Below, piece by piece: positions 35,101 through 45,429 of a stretch of 64,000 bases of DNA. How positions within the stretch are numbered: position 1 is the first letter of the stretch; each line of letters opens with the position of its first letter. A model generated the notes under the pieces. That model did no database searches and had not been told where the DNA came from. It saw only the letters and a list, made by a program, of their open reading frames with translations. A program made the position numbers and the translations under genes. Source of the stretch: Manis javanica. Taxonomy: Eukaryota; Chordata; Mammalia; Pholidota; Manidae. The stretch lies in contig NC_133156.1 in NCBI RefSeq assembly GCF_040802235.1, forward strand, positions 26,617,343 to 26,681,342. The letters run 5' to 3'.

Positions 35101-38100
35101 CTGCCTTTATGGCAAGTTCCCGAGGGACGCCAGCGCTTTAAAGGCCAGATTTTGGAATACTCACTACAAATCCTTATTTCCAGAATTTGTTGTGGTTGTT
35201 GTTGAAAAGACACTAGCTGAAGGAAAATTAGAGGTGTTTAACTAGAAAAGAAAAACTAACCATTTTCTTTAAGGCAGGTTTTGCAAATGTGGCCTCAATA
35301 AAATAGTGGTCTCCTGGTCACGTCACGGTGGTTAAATAATTCAGCACTGTAAAACCAAGCTCTTAACTCTTGGTCTCAGTTTCCCTTGTATGACATGATG
35401 ACAGTCCAGACTCAAAGATGTTTTGAGACCTGGGAAGAGCTTGAAAATCCGCTGAGAACAGTCGTTTTCAGATGTGTGGTCTTGCCTCTCCTGTTGGATT
35501 AAAAATGGAGAGTCCCAGGGCCCACCCCAGAGTCACAGAGCCCACCGAGGCAGCTGACTGCACCGCTGCATGGTCAGAAAGTCCCCTTGTCTTACGGGCA
35601 CTGACGTTGAGAAGACAAAGTTCACTAATACCCCTTTGGAGGAGATAAGGGGACTTGGGCCTCTAGGGTCAGGGATTCCTGCCTGACGTCTTCCAGCAAG
35701 ATACATTGCTATGCCCAGAATTCCAATTGAGGTAATAGATTTGAAATATTTTGACATGTTCCATGAAAAGTATAGCCATTGATTTTTGAAGGGAAAGAAA
35801 AGAGGGAAGTGGAACAATCTAGTAATAATAATAATCTAATAGGTAACTTCTTACCCAGTGGAACCTACCACTAGGCTCCAATCTCCTTTTTCAATGTACT
35901 AGCTGAATCTTTGATTCCTGAGTAACTACCCCAAACTTAGTGGTTTAACAACATTTATTAACTCATAGTTTCTGAGAGTGAGGAATCTGGAAGCAGCTTA
36001 GCTGGGTGTTTTTGGCTGGGCTTCTCTCATGAAGTTGCAGTGAAGATGTTGCCAAGGCTGTAGTCCTCCAGGGGGGCTCCTCACATGGCTGTTGGCTGGA
36101 TTCAGTTCGTGACTATATGCACCTCTCACAGGGTTGCTTGAGGCTCCTTAAGATGTGGTAGCTGGCTTCCTCCAGAATGGATGATTCCAGAGAGAGCAAT
36201 GCAGAAGCCACATGTCTTTTCTGACCTAGCCTCAGAAGTCACATTACATCACTTCAGCCATATTCTGCTGGACACACAGACCAACCCTGAAACACTGTGG
36301 AATGGGGCTACTCAAGGGCATACATTCCAGAAAGTGGAGATCATTGGGGCCATCTTGCATGCTGGTTGCCATGCTTGAAATCCTATGCTCATGCATTCAC
36401 CAACCTGGAGAGAGACTCTCATCCCCATTTTGCAGATGTAGAAACTAAGGCACAGAGGAGTTAAGTAGCTTACTCATGGTCATTCAGCTAGTAAGTGCCA
36501 GAGCTGGGATCTGAAGCTGGGTCTCACTTCAGAGATTTTCAAAGAAAGGAACTGTTGGTGTAAGTAGTCTTTGTTTGAAAGCAAAGGAAGGACTCAGAGG
36601 TCTTCAGCCAGCTGTGTCAATCATCTGTTCACTCAGCAAAATATATTAAGCACCTCCTCTGTGCCAGACATTTTTCCAAGTAGTGGGGATGCAGCAGTTA
36701 ACTGAACAAAGCCCCTGTCTTCTGGGAGCTAGCCTTTAGGTCCCTGGTTTGTAAGATATTCTGGAGACTCCAGGGAGCCCAGGCAAATCCTCTGCTTTCT
36801 CCAACTTGGGCGCTGCCTCTGACTGGCACTTGGATGATAGCAGCAGTCTTTGTATATCAGAATCACCAGGGAAGATTACTAGCTGTAATAGACGCCCCAG
36901 CCCAGACTTGCTGATCAGAACCTGTAGTTTTTGCAAGTTCCCAGGTGATTCTAATGCAGAAGGTGATCTTCTGATGTATAAATAAGATGAGCATTGCTCA
37001 GAGTACAGGGGGCCCACCGACGTCAGAGTGATCAGTGGTTCCAAGACAGCCTCATAGCTCAATAGTTAGGATTTAAAGGTGAAACTAGAAACTAACATTT
37101 TAAACTAGCTTGCCACGTGACTCTACTCATTGTGTGCCAGACACTGCTAAAGGATTTACAAGGATTATCTCATTTCATACAACAACCCGTGAGATATAGA
37201 AATCATTAGTCACTCCACTTTACAGGTTAAGAGAGTGGGGCCTGGAAACAGGCTGCAGTGAGTCTGCGCTGTCTGTCTGCCCTCTGTTTTGGCACCGGCA
37301 TAGGCCAGCATGCTGGTGAGTCTGGTGAGAATTTTGGGTTGCTCTGCAGGATTTGGCTCACAGTCCCCTTTGTTTGTTTCAGAAGCACGAGTTCTCCGTG
37401 GACATGACCTGTGAAGGCTGCTCTAATGCAGTCAGTCGGGTCCTCAACAAGCTGGGAGGTGAGTGAGTGGCCCTCGGTTGAGGGTGGAGTAGGGGAGACC
37501 CATTCATTGTGTCATGTTCAAATGCATGCAGACATGGAGCAGGAGAAACTGAGTTTAAGCTGATAATAACAGTAAAAATAAAAGGTATTGAATATACCAA
37601 GCACTCTGCTTAGTGGCATCTGTGGATCTATCATTTAATCCTCACCATAATCATTTAGGTAGCTTCTTTGACTATCTCCACTATAAGCAGGTGGAAACAG
37701 AAGTTCAGAGAGGTTAAGTAACTCAACTGGGACCACACAGCAAGTAAGTGACAGAGCTGGGATTTGAAGTCTAGCTCCCTAGAGCCCTGGCAGTACCAGT
37801 TTAAAGTGCTGATCTTCTGGGTGATAATTTGTTATATGACACATTTGCATGTCATTTTCTATTAAGATTTAAAAAACTACATTAAAAAAAATAAAGAAAT
37901 TAGTCATGTGCAAAACTTCTAAAGCACCTTTTTGGAATATATTTAGAAACCTTATCCAGCCCCCTCAATTATCAGCTGGGGAAACAGGCACAGAGGTTGG
38001 CTGGCATCTGGCCCTGGAGCTCCATGAATTAATGACTGAGATGTGATAAGAGTTCTAGTAGTGCTGGGGCAGTCAGTCCTCTAAGATTTTCATTTTTAAA

Positions 38101-39934
38101 ACCCTAGATAATACCAACACCCAGTTTTCAGAAGTCTTCCATGTGGATGTGATTTCCTTAGCGCTTAAAGCATTCCTCTGAGCCATGGTTTCCATCTGTG
38201 GGGTGGGGATGTTGGCACTGATGCCCAGGCGGGGAAGCAGCTTGCTCAGAGCCCCACAAGGAGTTAGTGGCTGGTTTCTAGTCCTATAAACCATAGTTTT
38301 GATTTGAAGGAATCGGAAACAGTGGAAAGAACGTAGCTGCTGTCCCGTGGTGTGGCTGCCTTCTCCCTCAGGCCTGAGTTTCCCGTCGCTGTTGTATGGG
38401 AGTCAGTCCATATCAGCTTTCTCTATGGGACTTTAGGAATGACACTGGGCTTGGAAGCCCCTTCTGTCCCAAGTGGCACGTGGTGGATGAAGTGAGGGTG
38501 ACCTGGGCTGGGCCCCAGGAATCACTCTTAAAACTGCAGGACCCTGGGCTGCAAGGAACACAGTTTGAAATCTACTGGGTTAGATGATCCAAGCTTCTGC
38601 CAGCTCTGTGATACCACAAAAATATTTATTCCAAAGATGAGGAAGACATCTGAACCAAAAGACAAAAATTCAGAACACAGCGAGGACGTACTTTAGTTTT
38701 TTCTCCCCAGGTATCCAACGGACACAAATTCAGACATGACTAAACCCTGTGCCATGTGCTTTCTAAGGTCCTTTGATCCTTGGGGTTCTGCCTTTGAACC
38801 TGGGCAGGTTTTTCCCCACCTTTCACTACTGTCCACACTTGGGTAGCCTCTTGAGATGGGGCAGAAGGATTTTCTGAGTTGGTTGAGGACTTAGGTGAGG
38901 GATGGTGAGCATGAGGAATCACAGACTAATGGCATACTTGAATTGGCACAGTCCTTGAGGAACACTTTTGCAATACCTATTAACATTTGAAATCTGCCAT
39001 TCTGTTGCCCCACAATTTCCTTTCTTTGAATTCGCCATATAGAAATACTTTGAAAGCTTTATGAGATGTGTTCAGGTATGTTTGCTGTAAGTCTGAGTGT
39101 GTTGTGATAATAGTGAGATGTTGGTAGCAGCCTCAGTGTCCTTCAGCAGGGGGACCGAGTGGGTGTATGCAACATCTACACTGTGGAATAGAGTGTAGCT
39201 GCTAAAAGGAAGAATGATGTCTGTGTGTGCTAAGATGGCAAGATGTCCTGGACATTGGGAAGTGAAATATAGCAAGACCTGTTTATAGAGCATCATGCCA
39301 TTTTGGGGAGTTACTTTTAATTTGTCTACCTGGGAAAAAGACTGGATTAGATGCCATACAGTTCACAGTGATTCCTAGAGGTAGGAGGTAGTATAGTGCC
39401 CTCCACTTTCTAATTTTTCTAATTTTATTCAGAAATGTTAGGCCTTTTTTTTTTTAATAGTGTGTATTACTACTTTTGAAATAAAAAAAAAATAAGTTAA
39501 AAGAAGCCCTAGTCTAGAGTAGCGATCAGCAAACTACAGCCATTGGCCAAATCCAGCCCAGAGCCTAGTTTTGTAAAGCTGAGAGTGGTTTTTAATTTTT
39601 GAAGGGTTGCAAAAGCAAACACGTAGAGAAGATATGCAGCTGAGTTCATGCAGCACACAATGCCTAAAACGTCTATTCTCTGGCTGATCTCTGGTCTGAG
39701 GGAAAGTGGAAGGTGGTTATGAATAAGAATTTCAGAGCCTGAACTCTTTCTCTCTGACTGGGAGGGTCTCTGCCTCCATCCCCCACACCGTTTCCTCTTC
39801 CTGCAGGAGTTGAGTTTGACATTGACCTGCCTAATAAGAAGGTTTGCATCAACTCTGAGCACAGCGTGGACACTCTGCTGGAGATTCTGGGGAAAACAGG
39901 AAAGGCTGTTTCCTACATTGGCCCCAAGCAGTGA
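32050..39934 (+). CDS. ATOX1: ATOX1, copper chaperone (join of three exons)
   Basis: The coding parts 32050-32055, 37383-37458 and 39807-39934 total 210 bases, or 69 residues plus stop. The product is the cytosolic Cu(I) chaperone that hands copper to the ATPases ATP7A and ATP7B of the trans-Golgi secretory pathway. It is a single heavy-metal-associated domain with the ferredoxin-like fold. The copper-binding loop reads M10-T-C12-E-G-C15, with both cysteines present, and the conserved Lys60 of the KTGK motif is kept. Residues 29-41 include 'DIDLPNKKVC'. Human ATOX1 has 68 residues, so this copy is one residue longer, ending GPKQ. All four splice sites of the coding introns are GT-AG, and the phases match the human gene. 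Confidence 0.97.
33468..33620 (+). repeat. MIR
   Basis: 'gccttgagcaagttgcttta' and 'gatttcctcatctgtaaaat' are the MIR core in sense. Confidence 0.85.
33712..33905 (+). repeat. MIR
   Basis: 'cagtgggtaagcatttaggc', 'taataataatgcctacctcc' and 'gaacaatgcctggcatatag' follow sense MIR from head to tail. Confidence 0.85.
34540..34735 (+). repeat. MIR
   Basis: 'gagcctgggttcacatccca' through 'agcacttggcacatagtggg' is a nearly complete sense MIR. Confidence 0.8.
34830..34997 (+). mobile_element. Non-autonomous hAT relic with 8-bp target repeats
   Basis: The body starts CAGGAGTCAGCAAACT and ends AGTTTGCCAGTTTGTG, an imperfect terminal inverted repeat. TTCTAGAG occurs on both sides (34822-34829 and 34998-35005), the 8-bp duplication typical of hAT transposases. 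The interior matches the common mammalian repeat whose consensus begins 'cagtggtcggcaaact'. Other copies lie at 39520-39640 and 48500-48630. Confidence 0.75.
35006..35165 (+). repeat. MER5-like hAT relic
   Basis: It begins right at the hAT relic on its left. 'attcaggaggcctgggtggg' and 'gtcttgttaaaatgagggtt' resemble the MER5/MER58 type of short hAT repeats. Confidence 0.5.
35905..36375. repeat. Ancient mammalian interspersed repeat, unnamed
   Basis: 'taactaccccaaacttagtg', 'gacctagcctcagaagtcac' and 'cacttcagccatattctgct' are words of a widely dispersed old mammalian repeat. I cannot give the family name safely. Confidence 0.5.
36385..36540 (-). repeat. MIR
   Basis: 'cccattttgcagatgtagaa' and 'tcattcagctagtaagtgcc' are the reverse-complement MIR core. 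Confidence 0.8.
36610..36725 (-). repeat. L2 fragment
   Basis: 'gcacctcctctgtgccagac' followed by 'agtggggatgcagcagttaa' is typical L2 3'-region wording; orientation judged from memory of the consensus. Confidence 0.55.
36830..36995 (+). repeat. MER5-type hAT relic
   Basis: 'tcagaatcaccagggaagat', 'ccccagcccagacttgctga' and 'ccaggtgattctaatgcaga' are the MER5A blocks in order. Confidence 0.7.
37125..37245 (-). repeat. MIR
   Basis: 'ttgtgtgccagacactgcta' and 'attatctcatttcatacaac' are reverse-complement MIR, ending about 140 bases before ATOX1 exon 2. Confidence 0.75.
37383..37458 (+). CDS. ATOX1: ATOX1 coding exon 2
   Basis: It is preceded by a pyrimidine tract and cag-type acceptor (tttgtttcag) and followed by GTGAGT. 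It encodes residues 3-27 plus the first base of codon 28, including the CxxC copper site (TGT GAA GGC TGC). Confidence 0.97.
37590..37795 (-). repeat. MIR
   Basis: 'atttaatcctcaccataatc', 'agttcagagaggttaagtaa' and 'gacagagctgggatttgaag' give a nearly full reverse MIR in ATOX1 intron 2. Confidence 0.85.
38170..38295 (-). repeat. MIR fragment
   Basis: 'gaagcagcttgctcagagcc' and 'agtggctggtttctagtcct' fit a diverged reverse MIR. Confidence 0.5.
38970..39465 (+). mobile_element. Old L1M ORF2 tail and 3'UTR
   Basis: The sense order 'atgtgttcaggtatgtttgc', 'gcagcctcagtgtccttcag', 'actgtggaatagagtgtagc' and 'aagtgaaatatagcaagacc' is the decayed L1 ORF2 end. Confidence 0.6.
39520..39640 (+). repeat. 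hAT relic, same family as 34830-34997
   Basis: 'cgatcagcaaactacagcca' and 'ccaaatccagcccagagcct' match the outer part of the family consensus. Only the left half is visible, about 165 bases before ATOX1 exon 3. Confidence 0.6.
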
Positions 39935-39975
39935 GGGCCTGGGCCCCTGGCCTCAGGACAGACCAAAGGGGCCAG
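39807..39975 (+). CDS. ATOX1: ATOX1 coding exon 3 and start of 3'UTR
   Basis: The acceptor is ctgcag; the donor after 39975 is GTAGGT. Coding runs to the TGA at 39932-39934 and completes the HMA domain (Asp/Leu-rich strand, the 'SEHSVDTLLEIL' helix and the KTGK loop). The last 41 bases are 3'UTR, interrupted by intron 3 as in other mammals. Confidence 0.96.
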
Positions 39976-40559
39976 GTAGGTGACACCCCAGCACTGAAAC
40001 AAAATATTTCATTATCTAATGCAAATCACAAGTTCAGGAAATCCTTACAACCCACTGTGAATACACAGAGCGCCATGATGTCTCCCAGGGTCCCTTTTAT
40101 GACTTGGGGGGTGCATTTCATGATTGGCAGGGTTTAAGTTTAGAGTGTATGACCCTGAGCAGTGTGTCTTGTGCTTTGATGAACTGATGTGTCCATCAGA
40201 GACGACACCTGTACCCTAGGCCTCCTGTTCCTGTGCACTGACCAATTAAGCTAATTCAGTTTGGCCTGCCTCCCAACTTGGACCTGCTGTCAGCTTCCTG
40301 AACATGCCCTCTGCCCAGACTGGTGCAAAACAATCACATGTCTAAGCTGGGTTTTATATAATCCAGAGAGGTAGATAAGTGGCACCATGCCAGCTGGTCA
40401 CTATGAAACCAGGGCAGACCTTCCTCATTGATCCAACACCCTGCCCTCAGTGCCCAGCCACAGCCTCAGAATCCTTCACAGCACAGCTTCCTAGCTGTCA
40501 CTGCCCCTGTGGTGCATTTGACTCATGAAGTACAGTGATTGCCACATCCCTGATGTGGG

Positions 40560-40675
40560 TCAGTGCTGTCACCGTTAATTGAGGAAAAGGAGGCCTGGAG
40601 AGGGAAAATGACTTGACAAGATGTCACACAGGTGAGTGGCAGAGGGAGGATGGGAATCAGGCCTCCTGGATCAGA
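40560..40675 (-). repeat. MIR fragment
   Basis: 'ggaggcctggagagggaaaa' and 'tgtcacacaggtgagtggca' are reverse MIR words. Confidence 0.55.
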
Positions 40676-40944
40676 GTTCTGTAATGGCTGGGGACATTGT
40701 CCCTGCGGCAGGGCCCACAGAATATCCCTAGTCAGAGGCTAGTAATGACTAGCCAGTGGCCCGTGAGCATCATCTGCGAGTACAGCCTCCTTAAAGGGGC
40801 CATTGGAATCTGAGCTTTGGCAGTGTCCTATGTTTACAGTGACATTGCGTGCAGATCCCAAGATTTCAGATGCGTCTGTTCTCCTCATCCCCTTGCTGTC
40901 CATGGATACAACCCACTTTCAGGAATGAGCCCAGGATGACTAAT

Positions 40945-41065
40945 CAGAATTCTGCGATTCTAATTCCAGCTCTGTTCTCAATTCATACTGTGACTTTGGC
41001 CACTTTTCCTTAAGTCCCTGAGGTTTAGGCCTCTCATCTGTAAATGGGCTATAGCCTCCACTCTC
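40945..41065 (+). repeat. MIR fragment
   Basis: 'tactgtgactttggccactt' and 'aggcctctcatctgtaaatg' are sense MIR core words. Confidence 0.6.
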
Positions 41066-41456
41066 CTTTCCTGCCTTGTGCAAGCTGCTGTTCCTCTGAA
41101 TAGGAAGGGTTTCCCTTCAAGGGAGGGTGACACTTCCACCTCACCTCATGCTGCGGATCAGCGTTTACCACATGGTTCCTGCATCCCTGGGGTGTTCGGG
41201 TAGGGTGATCTGGGGGACTCTGGGCCCCTCTGTCTACTCCAAGTATTGCTGTCTCATATTGGACCTCCCTGTAGGATTGTGTTTCATACAAGTTCTGTGA
41301 CAGGAGGGGATGGAGGGAGGGAAGCGGAAAAACTTTCTGAGCAGGAGAGCCCCAGTATAGACACCTGAGTTGGAAACTCCTGGCTTGGAATTTTACTTAA
41401 CTAAAAAGTAGTATCTGCCAGTACATGTGGAGCTCAATGTGTTTTTCTCATAGTAG

Positions 41457-41750
41457 GTTTTTTTTTTTTTGAGGTGAAGTGCAAATAACATACAGTTAAC
41501 CATTTTTAAGTGTGCCATTAAGTGGCATTTATCACCCCAGAAAAAAACCCTGTTTACCCACTTCTTCCAGCCCCTGGCCACCACTAATCTGCCTTCTGCC
41601 TCTCTGGATTTGCCTATTTTGGATATTTCATATAAAAGCAATCATATGATCTGTGACTTTTTGCATCTGGCTTCTTTCACTTTGCATAACGTTTTCAAGA
41701 TGCATCCAAGCAGTATCATGTATCAGCCCTTCAGTCCTTTCTATGACTAA
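41457..41750 (-). mobile_element. Antisense L1 3' end with 12-bp target repeats
   Basis: A T-run at 41459-41470 (the A-tail in reverse) leads into 'gtgcaaataacatacagtta' and 'tttcatataaaagcaatcat', the reverse of the L1MA/L1MB 3' end. TTCTCATAGTAG flanks it at 41445-41456 and 41751-41762, so both ends are defined. It is a 5'-truncated insertion of 294 bases inside the 3'UTR intron of ATOX1. Confidence 0.85.
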
Positions 41751-41762
41751 TTCTCATAGTAG

Positions 41763-41945
41763 TTTTTATTTATTTATTTTAGCTTTTTTGTTATAGGAAT
41801 TTTCAAACTTACGAGTAGTAAAACGAATCCCCATGTATCCATCACCCAGATCCAGCAATGATCAAATCATAGCCATCATTGTTTCATCTCTGCCCCCACC
41901 TGCAATACTATTTGGAGGCAAATTCTAGAACCATATAGTTCATCT
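41763..41945 (-). mobile_element. Older antisense L1 fragment
   Basis: 'cccatgtatccatcacccag' and 'caatgatcaaatcatagcca' are common words in reverse L1M 3' ends. Confidence 0.5.
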
Positions 41946-42489
41946 GCACACAGGCTGGTGACTGTGCTTGGCATGGAAAGCTGTGCTCCTGCAGATTCAG
42001 ATGCACGCGCTGGGTAATCACCAGTCAAGCAAACTACCCCATGTGCCGGACAGAATCTGTTTCAGTCTGTTTTAAAAGGCTCCCAGGGACCTTTTTAATG
42101 CCAGGTTTGGGAATCAGAAATAGAGTGCTTACTGGTTCTGAGGTCACCTCCGTCATCTGGACTTTGGCAGATTTGTTGGCTCAGGGTTTTGTTCATTGCC
42201 TTCCCAGTGTAAATTGAAATAGGACAGGATGACCTGTCCCAGCAGCCCAGAAGAGGGCCTTGATAATGATTGGTTTAACAAGGTGAATGGGATCCAGCCA
42301 ACCCCAGTATAACGGACTTGGTGGGAGCAGTGTTCAGGGCTGGACGAGGGTTCTGGTCCTGCTCCGGCCTCTGGGTTTCCCACCTCACACGCCTATGACT
42401 GCCTCTTCAGGAACCTTTCCTGCTTTTGCAATACCTCCATTGCACAGCAGATGGCACCTTTGCTCCACCTAACGTCTCATCTCTTCCAG

Positions 42490-42630
42490 GATGCTGATCC
42501 TCTCCTGCCTTCAGGACAGACCTGGGGCCTGGCAGTCCTGCTCAGCCATGGGAGTTCCGGAAGAGACCCTCACTTGCCCTGCTCCTTCCTAACTTCCCAG
42601 CAATAAAGCTGAGCTGTTTTTGCTGAAAAT
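42490..42630 (+). other. ATOX1: ATOX1 terminal 3'UTR exon with poly(A) signal
   Basis: After the acceptor cttccag the exon starts GATGCTGATCC, the same beginning as the last human ATOX1 exon. AATAAA lies at 42602-42607, with cleavage expected near 42622-42630. The exon is wholly noncoding, about 140 bases. Confidence 0.9.
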
Positions 42631-42884
42631 GTTGTTTCTTGCCTGGTCTTGATGTCATTTGCTCACATTTCAGCTGTTGCTCTGAAGAAGATAGTTGCAA
42701 TGCTTACCTGGGTTGGGGTTCTAAATGCTCCTCTCTAAGCCTCACTTTTTCTTTTCTATAAAGTGAAGGTGTTGGGCCAGATTGGTGATCCCTTTTCTTT
42801 AAACTCCTTTCTTAGACTCCTTATTTTGAAAGACTTTTGTCTACCAACTAACTCAATTGCATATAAGGAATATCAAATCTTATG

Positions 42885-43055
42885 GCAGCTGGATTAGTGG
42901 AGTGGGTAGAGGCTGTGGAGACAGACTGCCTGGGATGGAGTCCAAGCTTCTGCACCCCCAAGCTAGGCCACTTAACCTCTTTGTGTCCACAGGCATAAAA
43001 TAATAAGAGCATCTACTGCAAATGGTGGCTCTGGGTATTAACTGAGGGGACAAAT
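42885..43055 (+). repeat. MIR
   Basis: 'ggagacagactgcctgggat' and 'ggccacttaacctctttgtg' are sense MIR blocks. Confidence 0.75.
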
Positions 43056-43234
43056 ACAGCTCAATCAGGCAGTATATTCTCTATGCACTCAGTTTTAGGT
43101 ATTCTATTAACCAAAGATCTGTAGAAATGGCAACCAGAATTCCAGGCAGCCTTACAGAGTTGATTCAGTTATGTCAAAACAATGGGAATGTTTCAGTATG
43201 TGCAGCTTTATTTTTCAAAAATAGTTCTATAAAC

Positions 43235-43515
43235 CAGCAGTTCTCAAATATTTTTGTCTTAAGACCCTTTTATTGGGATCCCAAAGAGCTTTTGGTTATG
43301 TGGGTTATGCCACATTGGAAATTAAAATCGGAATTTTTGAAATGATAGCAAAAGCACACAACCCATTAGCCATCAGGACTGGATGAGGTCAGTACACATC
43401 ACTTAGATTCTAGAATACTTGACTGTATGATTTTAAGAGAAAAAGTCTGTGTGGAGACAGTTTTTTCTCTGTGCAAGTCCTGAAAGGGTCTTGGGGACCA
43501 CACTGAGAATCACCA
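43235..43515 (+). mobile_element. Non-autonomous hAT relic
   Basis: It starts CAGCAGTTCTCAAA and ends CTGAGAATCACCA, an imperfect inverted pair of the hAT type. 'agcttttggttatgtgggtt' and 'gaaagggtcttggggaccac' are internal words of a common mammalian hAT repeat. Flanking octamers CTATAAAC and CTTTAACC agree at six of eight positions, fitting an aged 8-bp duplication. Confidence 0.7.
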
Positions 43516-43564
43516 CTTTAACCATTTATGGGGCACTGGCAGGGGACCAGCGCTGCTGGACACT

Positions 43565-43690
43565 GGGATGTGACCTGGCTCTGCATTTGGCCAGCTGTGA
43601 CCTTGGACCAGCCACCTAATCTCTCCAGAGGCAGTTTCCTTATCTGCACAGTACTAAATGCCTGCACCTAAGGGAGCTTGGTAGCCAGAG
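43565..43690 (+). repeat. MIR fragment
   Basis: 'gctgtgaccttggaccagcc' and 'agtttccttatctgcacagt' are sense MIR core words. Confidence 0.65.
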
Positions 43691-44734
43691 ATGAGACTTT
43701 TGTGTGCTAGCAGAGTTTTGGTCTCATTATGAAATATGTCTCAGTCATTTCTGCCTCTGTGGCCCCTTGGGGGCACAGGGACTCTGCCCAGCCATCATGG
43801 TATCTGGGTTTCTTGGCCACCAGTTGGTGGTGTCCTTTGCATTTGGCCATCTGAGGAGACGTTTAATACTGTTTCTATAGGCCCTGGAAGTATGATCTTG
43901 AGTTTTTCCATTTTTGCAGGTTCCCAGGGGACCTGCTTTCTGCTGGCTGGCCCATCAGTAGCGCCCCAGGGTTGAGACTCTGATGCCACTTGAAGCGAGT
44001 GGCCCTTGGAGAAGGTTCATTCCTTTGGCTCCTCTCCACACCCAACCCCCAGCCCTGCCACTGGACCCAGGTTTCAAGCTGAAGCCCTGGATTTTGTTCT
44101 TACAGGTCTCAGAGGAGCTGGGGAAGCTCCACCCACCAGCTGGCTGTCCATGGAGCAAATGAGATCACACTGCAGAGCACAGGCTTCTGCAGGGGTGGGG
44201 GTGGGGAGCAGTTGTGTCCACATATTACTTAGGTGCTTCCTCTGGCCTTGCCAGCCTTTCCCAGGCCTCACTGCAGCCAGACGGCTCCTGTCTCCCCCAG
44301 GTGTCTGGGTTTTGTTCATGTGGCCTTGTAAATGGAATGATCTCCACCGCCACACACACACACCCTCCGCCTCTTCTCCATGTGCAAATTCCTTTCTCTC
44401 CCTCTCATACCACAGCCTCCATGAAACCTCCCCACAACTGGAAGTGATTTGGTTCTCCGTTTGGCCTTCACGGCATTTATCCCACCAGCTTCAGTGCTGT
44501 GGCAAAGTTTTTTTATCCATGTGCCTTTCCTGTATTCGACGATCAGGCCAAGCATCTATTCCCTCGGTGCACAGATCAGGCGCTGAGGGACTATTTGAGG
44601 GATGGGTAATGGCCATGATTTGGGGGGCATCATTATGTGTCACATCTGTGTGTGAATCTCATTCCTTCCTTTCTGGTCCCTGTGACAGGGCCAGGATGGG
44701 CACTGATGCTGGGGTAGATGCTCAGCAGGTGTTT

Positions 44735-44741
44735 TTTTTTT

Positions 44742-44804
<63 letters not shown>

Positions 44805-44981
44805 ATATGTATATATGTGAAATACAGTTGATATATAATATTATATTGGTTTCATGTATACAACATAGTGATTTGACAGTTATACACATTATTACATGCT
44901 CAGCCCAACTAGTGTAGTTACTGTCAACCTAGAAAGATGCTACAGAACTATTGACTATATTTTCTATGGTGTACTCTCACC
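44735..44981 (-). mobile_element. Antisense L1 3' end with target repeats
   Basis: A T-run and AT-rich tail precede 'tacagttgatatataatatt' and 'tatacaacatagtgatttga', the reverse of a laurasiatherian L1 3'UTR. CAGGTGTTT occurs at 44726-44734 and 44982-44990, marking the target repeat. The element is 5'-truncated to about 250 bases. Confidence 0.8.
44744..44804 (+). repeat. (TA)n(GT)n microsatellite
   Basis: About 23 TA units to 44790 then seven GT units to 44804, expanded within the tail of the antisense L1. It is likely to be highly polymorphic in length. Confidence 0.95.
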
Positions 44982-44990
44982 CAGGTGTTT

Positions 44991-45429
44991 GTTGTGTTAA
45001 TCTTGCAGAGGAGGAGATTGCCTGGCTTAATCCTGGTTTACTATAAAATCCTTTCATGTTTTTGTCAAGATCTCTGGTTGTGAATACAGCAATGCTGAAG
45101 CCACCCCGAGCCACCCAGTAACCGTCTTTGTTTCCGGGACCAAGGGGGTAAAGCTCCCACCAACTTTGCTTCTGTCAACCTACACTTCTCTGGCCAACCA
45201 GAGCTGTGGCTTGTCCAGTGCTGACATCATCATGGCTGGAGAGAAAGCACTCCGCCCCTCAGGGTGCTGGAGGTGGACCCTGCAGTCCGGACTTGAACGC
45301 GGCTCCATGCCCATGGTGGCGTGGGCCACAGGGGGAGCCCAGCCCCTCCACATGCTGAGGGGGTGAGCAAGTCATCTTCTCAGAATACAAGCTTTGCCTC
45401 CTGCTAAATACAAGCTTTTGACTTCTGCT
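44991..45429. other. No gene or element recognised
   Basis: Unique-looking intergenic DNA with modest GC content. A 66-codon open frame at 45166-45366 has no domain. Confidence 0.4.

Larger units (their letters stand above)
32056..37382 (+). other. ATOX1: ATOX1 intron 1
   Basis: GT-AG intron of 5.3 kb. It contains MIRs (33468-33620, 33712-33905, 34540-34735, 36385-36540, 37125-37245), hAT relics (34830-34997 and 35006-35165), an unnamed old repeat (35905-36375), an L2 (36610-36725) and a MER5-like piece (36830-36995). From 32.2 to 33.4 kb it is mostly unique. Confidence 0.9.
37459..39806 (+). other. ATOX1: ATOX1 intron 2
   Basis: GT-AG intron of 2.35 kb. It holds three MIR pieces (37590-37795, 37955-38010, 38170-38295), an L1M end (38970-39465) and an hAT relic (39520-39640). 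Short unrelated frames have no meaning. Confidence 0.9.
39976..42489 (+). other. ATOX1: ATOX1 intron 3 (within 3'UTR)
   Basis: GT-AG intron of 2.5 kb that separates the stop-codon exon from the terminal 3'UTR exon. The stop is only 41 bases before the exon junction, within the usual limit for avoiding nonsense-mediated decay. It contains MIRs at 40560-40675 and 40945-41065, an antisense L1 (41457-41750) and more L1-like sequence to 41945. Confidence 0.85.

Noticed and set aside
44006-44917. 303-codon plus-strand open frame, the longest in the window
   Set aside because: It runs through the TA/GT microsatellite and into an antisense L1, has mixed Ser/Cys-rich wording with no domain, and no exon structure. 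A chance frame.
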